DNA of 64,000 nt from Sipunculus nudus (lineage: Eukaryota; Annelida; Sipuncula; Golfingiida; Sipunculidae). The notes under the pieces are model-generated. The model saw nothing but the letters and a program-made list of their open reading frames with translations, made no database searches and had not been told where the DNA came from. The position numbers were made by a program, and so were the translations under genes. Below are positions 57,741 to 64,000 of this stretch, piece after piece; position 1 is the first letter of the stretch, and the number at the start of each line of letters is the position of its first letter. The stretch lies in NCBI GenBank assembly GCA_026874595.1, contig CM049309.1, positions 38,643,079 to 38,707,078 of the forward strand. The letters are read 5' to 3'.

Positions 57741-58066
57741 CTATCTGTCATTCGAGACTTCACTTTGTTCGTGGTTTGTCATAGTGTGTTAACGCTCGGG
57801 TTAACTGTATGTTATCCGAGACCTCACTTTGTTCGTGGTTTGTCATAGTGTGTTAACGCTCGGGTTAACTGTATGTTATCCGAGACCTCACTTTGTTCGT
57901 GGTTTGTCATAGTGTGTTAACGCTCGGGTTAACTGTATGTTATCCGAGACCTCACTTTGTTCGTGGTTTGTCATAGTGTGTTAACGCTCGGGTTAACTGT
58001 ATGTTATCCGAGACCTCACTTTGTTCGTGGTTTGTCATAGTGTGTGTGTGATGACTGTTTACTGTA

Positions 58067-58279
58067 CAGTGGCGGATTCAGGATTCTTGAGAGGGTCCCA
58101 ACCAAGGATGATTAAAAGAAAAAATAAGAAATTGTCCTCTGGTCCAGAATCTAGGTCCAGATCGCGAATTTTGTTTGAAACCCGAAAAAAAAGATTGTTT
58201 CGGCTTCAAAGGCGGTTGGGGGGGGGGGGGGAGAGTCAGGACCCCTTGAGCCCCCCCCCCCCCCCCGGATCCGCCACTG
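58067..58279 (+). mobile_element. CAGTGGCGGAT-ended MITE in satellite, copy 4
   Basis: It has the best-preserved ends: CAGTGGCGGATTCAGG and GGATCCGCCACTG, a clean inverted repeat. The interior is more diverged from copies 1-3. The 105-codon frame at 58021-58338 reads through it. Confidence 0.85.
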
Positions 58280-58689
58280 AATGCTATCTGTTATCCGAGA
58301 CTTCACTTTGTTCGTGGTTTGTAATGGTGTGTGTGTGAAGACTCCGGGTTAACTTATGTTATCCGAGACCTCACTTTGATGGTTGTTTGTCATAGTGTGT
58401 GTGAAGACCTCGGTTTGCTGTGTGTTGTCAGAGACCTCACTTTGTTAGTGGTTTTTCATATGGAAAAACTTGAAAATAAATGGGGAAAATTTGTTAAAAA
58501 TTTGATTTTATGAATAATTACATGATAATAAATATAAAACTGTTACAAAAAAGTTAAATTTGATACGCGTTATATAGGACCTCATTTTGTAGGGTTTTGT
58601 CAGAGACCTCACTTTGTAGGTCCTGTAGGTAATGGTGTGTGTGTGTGTGTTTAAGGAATATCTGATGAACGTAATTATAACCAGCGAGT

Positions 58690-59275
58690 ACTGATTGATG
58701 GCATTTTATCAAGCAAACTTTGCTGTTCCCCAAGGAAGTGTAGCAGGACCAGTAATGTTTTTGTCATATTTATCTTCCCTATATAACCTTATTTAAATGC
58801 ATCTTCCGGATGTTGGTGGTTTTGCAGGTGACAATCAATTATATTTATCATTTAGGCCTAAAGGTGATGATGAGACCAAAGCTTTTGCATGGGGAAGAGA
58901 TATCCTTTGTTGGTGCAGTAATGGATTGGATGCTACAACATAAATTAAAAATCAATGACAATAGGACAGAAATTATTCTCTTTTGATGTAGGTAACAGTT
59001 TACTAAACTTACTTCGAGTGAAATAAACGTGGGTAGTAACACGGTAAAAGCGGTAGACAACGTGCGTGGTTTTGGTATGATCTTTGATGAATCTATAAGT
59101 ATGAGAGAACATATAAACTTATATACTTTATTTATTTTACAAGGATTGTACAACTAGTTATAATAACTAATACGAGGCACTCTCGATGGCTCGGATGTTG
59201 GCGCTCGGTATAGTCGGTATAGGGTGGTGGGTACCGGTGGACCCGGAGAAAACCATATATATAAAGGTTTTTATC

Positions 59276-59355
<80 letters not shown>

Positions 59356-59600
59356 AACCTAAGTGAACTGATAAAGGGGAGAAGACCAGTAAAAGAACTC
59401 TTCGATCAAACTTAAGGGACCTGCTTTACACTCCTTTAAATACTGAAATTTACAGTAATCGTATATACGTGCTTTTACGTACATGCAGCACCAACTGTTT
59501 GGAATGGACTGCCCGACGACATATTAGTACAGCTGGCTCTATAATCATTTTTAAAAATAAAAACCTATTATTTTAGGCGTGTGTTTAGCTAGTTTTATAT
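58690..59600 (+). mobile_element. CR1/L2-type LINE fragment: reverse transcriptase C-terminal half, degenerate
   Basis: Conceptual translation on the plus strand recovers the typical order of a CR1/L2/jockey-like ORF2. FAVPQGSVAGPVMFLSYL starts at 58719. After an in-frame stop, VGGFAGDNQLYLSF follows at 58812-58853, equivalent to the (Y/F)ADD-TQLY catalytic box, here FAGD with the first Asp lost. A frameshift leads to WMLQHKLKINDNRTEIILF from 58927, then two stops, then INVGSNTVKAVDNVRGFGMIF. After an insertion (59160-59352) the C-terminal NLSELIKGRRPVKELF (from 59356) and APTVWNGLPDDI (from 59488) follow. Several stops, at least one frameshift and the mutated active site show that it is dead. 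The opposite-strand frame at 58848-59153 is a shadow. Confidence 0.9.
59160..59352 (+). repeat. Insertion in the LINE: dispersed repeat plus TA/GA microsatellite
   Basis: The segment ATAACTAATACGAGGCACTC...CCCGGAGAAAACC (a relative of 10619-10765), followed by about 30 TA and 16 GA units (59279-59352), interrupts the LINE between its post-RT region and C-terminal block. Roughly 70 codons expected between these blocks are missing, so the insertion was accompanied by, or followed by, a deletion. Confidence 0.6.
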
Positions 59601-59795
59601 GCATTTATTTTATTTGTCATTCTCTTAATATACCCTGTGTGAATGTTTTGAATACTCTTTATATAGCATTGCAATGTGATAATTTATCATTGTTTTTATG
59701 TTCATTTTATGTGCCGGTAGGCTACATGTATTCTTGATTTGTAAACCGCTGTCGAGTATTGCATTATATATGTATGGGCGCGGTCTAAATATTCT

Positions 59796-59798
<3 letters not shown>

Positions 59799-59859
<61 letters not shown>

Positions 59860-59866
59860 TATATCA
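59799..59866. repeat. TA microsatellite
   Basis: About 26 TA units, then CACATATATATA. The frames on both strands at 59625-60021 are read-throughs. Confidence 0.95.
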
Positions 59867-59879
59867 CTACTGTTTGGAG

Positions 59880-60499
59880 TAGGCCTAATGCGAAGAACCA
59901 AGTCACCGAAGCGCACTCAGTCACAGGACAACTGCTCAAGCGAAGTCAAGCACTAACAGGTTTACTGAATGGGACCTACATGCAGCTTTACGTCACATAC
60001 GGTATAAAAGAAATGTCCTAACCGGTTGTGTGTGACTTTTTTTCTGTACACATCTTTTTCTTGTATGGGTAGGCCTAATTAAAAATAAACTCGGGCCATT
60101 TAAGTTGTAACGGTATGTTACAAATCGAACAGGCCTGCATGGAACAAAGACTGAAAAAATTGGCAGCTTGTGCTGACTTGCTCATGTTCAATTTTGCCAC
60201 GATACAACTTATTTTCCTGTTTGTATGGTAGATGTCGCCACTCCGTATTGACCTACTATTTTGGACCCAGGTTGTTCTGCCCGGACGCCTCCACACCTGA
60301 CCCAGTGCCCGGACAAACTGGGTCAAGACCACAATGTAAACGTAAGGCTTGTGGGCGCGTTTACATCAGCAAGCATAATAAACGCCTTCATTCACAACCG
60401 GATTACACATACATTTGTTTTACACATTTGTGAATGAATAATTTTTTTAGGTAATATGTACTAATAGCATGCAATACATCCCGTTAAAACAACATAAAA
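59880..60499. other. No recognisable gene; overlapping short frames on both strands
   Basis: Frames at 60075-60332 (minus) and 60170-60433 (plus) overlap. The plus one contains CKRKACGRVYISKHNKRLH, superficially zinc-finger-like, but its C-x4-C-x7-H-x4-H spacing is not a valid C2H2 finger. Confidence 0.4.
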
Positions 60500-60880
60500 C
60501 TAAGGATGGTTTGTTACGTCATGGCAACCAGTCATTAGCCAACAACCGGTCCGCGCATGCGTTGTGAGGTGTTCCTTCATACGACGCGTAGCTTGAACTT
60601 ATGAGGTCACGGCTGGCAAAAATGGTGGGTTATGATTCCATTGAAATGACTGCAATTATGGGTACGTCAGTGTCCGTACTGTGCAGGTAGCGACACCAGA
60701 AGTCCCATGCATATACCTGTGTAGCAGGCACACGGGGTTTTTGGCGTGGGGGCTTTTATTACGGATAAACATTTGTGACATAACCCCCAGGTCGTATGCT
60801 ACGGGAGGGGTCACGTGACACTGCGGGTTACTCAATGGCGATATGGTACATGGTTGCATAATCTGACCTGAGGATGACGG
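60500..60880 (+). promoter_or_regulatory. Promoter-like island: CRE, X-box-like and NRF1-like motifs
   Basis: CpG-richer than its surroundings. It contains TTACGTCA (60514-60521, CRE type) followed by TGGCAACC (RFX half-site), GCGCATGCG (60553-60561, NRF1-like) and a second TACGTCA (60663-60669). A candidate exon follows at 60900-61023. There is no TATA box, as in most CpG promoters. Confidence 0.35.
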
Positions 60881-60899
60881 ATTAAAGGCGTGACCCCAG

Positions 60900-61023
60900 G
60901 TGACCTATGGCTCAACAGCTCAGGGACTTCATGCGCAGGAAGGCAGCACGGAAATGGAATGTTCAAAGGAAGAAAACAGCCCAGACAGGCGGGAAGCGGG
61001 GGAACTGACCGTGCGTATTGAAG
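60900..61023 (+). CDS. Possible exon with consensus GTAAGT donor, hypothetical
   Basis: An open frame from an acceptor-like CCCCAG (ending 60899) reads to a textbook donor GAAG/GTAAGT (GT at 61024-61025). The first in-frame ATG at 60954 would give MECSKEENSPDRREAGELTV then RIE, a hydrophilic, protein-like start. In another frame, ATG at 60907 gives a 33-codon peptide with a basic stretch (RDFMRRKAARKWNVQRKKTA then QTGGK). This vaguely recalls the basic tail of Myb/SANT-like domains of Harbinger-type elements, so a transposon relic is an alternative. Neither reading has an identified partner exon. Confidence 0.3.
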
Positions 61024-61029
61024 GTAAGT

Positions 61030-63950
61030 CTAATTTCTGGGCCAACTTGTTTTTTGCAGGTTACGAAATATTTGCTATTTTTGCGTGCAACAGTTCAGTC
61101 AGTTGCAGCTGTCAAGTTCCCTGTGCTAAATTTAGAGATATATCCGGTTTGAAATAAGCCCCCCATACGCCTGTAAAGCCCGCCCGTATGTGTGTGTCTG
61201 TTATCTTATTCAAGTAGGTGAGCCGTGGTCGTATGTCACAACATAATCAACAACTGTACTGTTAAAAATCGTGTCCACCACATTAATAATAATATTATCA
61301 CGAGCATCTGTGCATTGTTACATCCATACAAGTTTAAAAATTTATAATAATTTAAATTAATGCTCTCATACATTTTATTGCAAGGTTACACATTTACACC
61401 CGTGTGCTTTACACCCGTGTGCTATAAATGATTTCTGCAGCTGAACATGCCTAATTATCCCAGTAAACAAGCACACACAACTAATTATCCCCGCTAACCC
61501 CCCCCCCCTGCGCTGGGTTCTGTCAATTCTACTTCCTCATAGGTTTAGTTAATATGAAAAAAAAAAAGCAAGCCTTCCAGACAAATTAGACACATTTTTT
61601 TATTAATAGTAAATTATGTGCAGAGTTCAAAATTTCCCAAATTTTAAAAATAACAATTTAAGTTAAAATTTCAGCCCAGAGGATTTTGCTACACACACAA
61701 ATATCAACCAACCCCTTAAATGTGCCCTCTGCTTAAAACCATGGAAACAACACCCCTGCCCCATTTACACACACATGATCCAATTTGGTCCCAGTAATGT
61801 AAGGTTTTGCTTGGAAACAACTCCTGTAACACAAACATGCCAACACCAAGCCACATGGTCTACACAAAATGTCATTCTCTGCTTAATAACTTGGAAAAAA
61901 ATCCCCCTGTCGTATACTCTCCTACCCCACCAAAATACCCTCCTCTGTGTGACTCCATGGTAACAACCATTCACACTCAACCCCCCCTCCCCTTTGCCGA
62001 CACCCAGAAACCTGTTACTATTTAAGTGAGTTTTCCATCAGTCTTTTGAACTAATTGGATACCTCCAAAAGATATGACTGAAAATCTTGCATTATATGTG
62101 AAAAAAATCAGTAGTTGATAACTCTTGAATAAAATACCAGTTTTAATATCAGAACTTGACAATGATATTGTGAACTGGGGAAGCTCTTTGAGTTGAACAT
62201 TTGAACTTGCACTCAGCACTTGTGGTTCTACAGTTCAAGTGATTTTTAGCACTGACATTTTTGGACTACAAACCGTACAAACGAACATGAATATATGTGA
62301 AGGCTTTTAAGCCGTTTTTTCTTACTCGTTGCCTCTAAAAGGGTACTCGGGATATTGACAAGTGATGATGCTGGTTTCTTAAATCCAGTTGTAAATTTAT
62401 GCAATGAATTACTGAATTTTTTGTTTACATCTCACTCTGATGTTAGAGCAGGGTTTGACTTTAACACTTGTCCACTTGCCAATATAAATACCATACGGGA
62501 AAGACTTTACATGTCTGTTTGAACTGGCATCCCGGCTCCTGGGCAAGTGATTTTATTTTAAGGGGTGTTTCCATGTATGGGTATATGCATGAAAAATTGC
62601 TCAAATGATTTTTTATTTGGAATGTTTCCATACACCTTCAGCATATATATATATATGTTTGTGTGTATATATGCATAAAAAAAACAAAATTCGCCAAAGG
62701 AAGGGTCTATGTGAACTCAGGGCTTTCCAGTAAAATGACGTCACTTCACAATCTTTGTGTGGAAGACCTGCTGGATCCGCTTGTACAATATATTAGTCTG
62801 TAAGTTCATGCATATATGCATACATGGAAACACCTATTTTTTCACGCACATATGCACATATGTACATGCACATGGAAACACAGCTTAAGCCATGCACTTT
62901 GTAAGAATTTAACAGTTCATGAGAGTGCAAGTTATTAAATCAGTTGGGGGAATGTTAATATTAATAACCCCAAATCTTTCTCATTGGTAACCAGTTCTTC
63001 ATTGTAACTGTAAGGCCAAAAAAAAGGTATGGTTCTCAGGCACAGCTCACGTCAATTTAGAACCCCTACCCCCCCCCCCCCCCCCCCCGCATCAAAAATT
63101 TTTATTTTGCTTTTCATCTTTCAAGAAGATTAAATAATACAATTTTAATAAGATTTCTTATGTTTTGTAGTGCTTTTTTTATTATCATTATGCTTTTTCC
63201 TGGTTCATATGATATTTTTGATTGAAACATACAAAAAAAGGTAATGAACACTGTTCTAGGTACGGGTAAATTAATTTTACCAAGTTAGTAGATCAGTTTC
63301 AAGTACTTTAACAGAACCTAAAAATTACATTTAAAACTTCATGTTTTCATGCAAGAATCCATGATTTTTTGGCCTGACTGCACTGGCACAGATGCATTTG
63401 ATTTCACCACTGCGTTGCTCCAAACCATATATTGCCACGTCATTTAGCAATTATGTTCACAATCAGAGAAGTATGTATACCCGTTAAAATATGATCATGT
63501 GATTGTTTTATGATACTCTTTGTTCATATTTGCCTAGAAAAAGTAAGTTACACTGGGTGGAAAAAATTCTGGTCCTTTGTTTATACATGACAGTTTTATA
63601 CAAACCAGTGTAAGCTTGTGTGAAAGTGACAAGACTACCAGCAGGCTGAACCAGGCCACAATAATAGATGCCCTTGTGTATTGTGAGCTCATGCAGTTAG
63701 ATAAGGGAATACCTTTCCAGGAAAGGTTGGACAATCATGTGGTCATTTTGTGGTGTCTCCTGCCTCTGTCCCTCATACCTTTCCCAGGTAAAAGTTGGTC
63801 ACATGGTCATTTCTGTGATGTCACCAGGGCATCCAATAGGATGAAAACTTGAAGAATTCAGCAAGTTAAATGATAATTAGGAGTGTCCCAATGGATGATG
63901 AGCTGTGTCATATCTTAAGCCTAAAGAGTTACAAGTGTAAATTTGATTGG
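61030..63950. other. No recognisable gene
   Basis: AT-rich DNA with C tracts at about 61498-61508 and 63070-63088, and an ATATATAT run at about 62645. Dense ATGCATA/TATGCATA words occur at 62570-62880 (ATATGCATGAAAA, ATATGCATAAAAA, CATGCATATATGCATACATG). Short frames (61765-62025, 63534-63852) have no recognisable domain and overlap on both strands. Confidence 0.45.
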
Positions 63951-63956
63951 TTCTTT

Positions 63957-63994
63957 ATTATCCCCTCACAACAAAGTTGAAGGAGGAGATAAGT
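63957..63994 (+). repeat. Hairpin, possibly the edge of an element running out of the window
   Basis: TTATCCCCTC...GAGGAGATAA form an imperfect inverted repeat around CAACAAAGTTG, itself a palindrome. Hairpins of this form begin some abundant molluscan repeats, from memory. The element, if any, continues beyond 64000. Confidence 0.4.
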
Positions 63995-64000
63995 GATGCC

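Larger units (their letters stand above)
56395..58660 (+). repeat. 64-bp minisatellite CCGAGACCTCACTTTGTTCG, with MITE-loaded units
   Basis: Unit starts (CCGAGACCTCACT or close variants) fall at 56913, 57193, 57481, 57752, 57816, 57880, 57944, 58008, 58295, 58363 and about 58429. A single diverged unit lies at 56397 and remnants at 58580-58640. The run from 57752 to 58008 has a constant 64-base period. Units starting 56913, 57193, 57481 and 58008 are instead 271-288 bases long because each contains a MITE copy. A simple unit reads on to TCGTGGTTTGTCATAGTGTG, TTAACGCTCGGGTTAACTGT and ATGTTAT. Confidence 0.95.

Noticed and set aside
58848-59153. 101-codon minus-strand frame
   Set aside because: It is the antisense shadow of the LINE fragment, which is clearly coding-derived on the plus strand.
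59625-60021. 104- and 107-codon frames on opposite strands rich in Tyr/Ile
   Set aside because: Both are produced by a TA microsatellite, which is open in all frames.
60170-60433. Zinc-finger-like CKRKACGRVYISKHNKRLH
   Set aside because: Spacing C-x4-C-x7-H-x4-H is not a C2H2 finger and an equally long frame lies on the opposite strand.

Overview
This is a repeat-rich, AT-rich, non-coding stretch of animal nuclear DNA. It most likely comes from a mollusc, and probably a bivalve. The evidence is a eukaryotic Pol III tRNA gene, a decayed CR1/L2-type LINE, tRNA-derived SINEs, many small inverted-repeat transposons, long TA/GA/CATA microsatellites, and a repeat superfamily I associate with bivalve genomes (AGCTCAGCTGA-type ends followed by CGTCCGTCCGTC tracts, with modules built of ~140-290 bp units). 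The species cannot be named from the sequence. No open reading frame exceeds 141 codons, and none of those listed is a recognisable host protein. The only gene called with confidence is a tRNA-Glu(CTC) at 19335-19406.

Layout. 1-7.3 kb: AT-rich DNA with one weak solo-LTR candidate. 7.3-16.8 kb: a SINE head, two copies of a CAGTGGCGTCAAT-ended MITE, a promoter-like island (8281-8360), a nuclear-receptor-motif repeat, a GGATCC-ended MITE, a minus-strand SINE, a hAT-like MITE and a reverse-transcriptase scrap. 17.7-22.6 kb: a 142-bp three-unit tandem, the tRNA gene, a second GGATCC-ended MITE with a target duplication, and an apparently perfect 924-bp tandem duplication of a minisatellite block. 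22.6-29.2 kb: one short coding-like ORF, a five-copy array with an invariant 18-nt core, a 604-bp inverted-repeat element, and a promoter-like region with a possible first exon (to 29143). 29.7-37.8 kb: a block bounded by ~200-bp inverted repeats and filled with modular repeats, including a pogo-like MITE inside a CAAGTAC-rich element. 38.0-50.5 kb: four same-orientation elements with AGCTCAGCTGA-type 5' ends and CAGCTGAGC...GACCCATG 3' ends, one of them carrying a nested SINE and an LTR-like insertion. 50.9-55.2 kb: tandem modules, GC-rich foldbacks, a GCGGGGCGG-ended hAT-like element and pogo-like ends. 56.4-58.5 kb: a 64-bp minisatellite in which a MITE-loaded unit has itself been multiplied. 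58.7-59.6 kb: a broken LINE. 60.5-61.0 kb: a second promoter-like island followed by a possible exon with a GTAAGT donor. 61.0-64 kb: featureless DNA ending in a hairpin.

If host genes cross this window, it is mostly intron or intergenic DNA. The two best clues to them are the promoter/exon candidates at 28.6-29.14 kb and 60.5-61.02 kb, both on the plus strand. The richest biology here is repeat evolution: nesting, co-amplification of a MITE with a satellite unit, and short invariant motifs inside diverged units.
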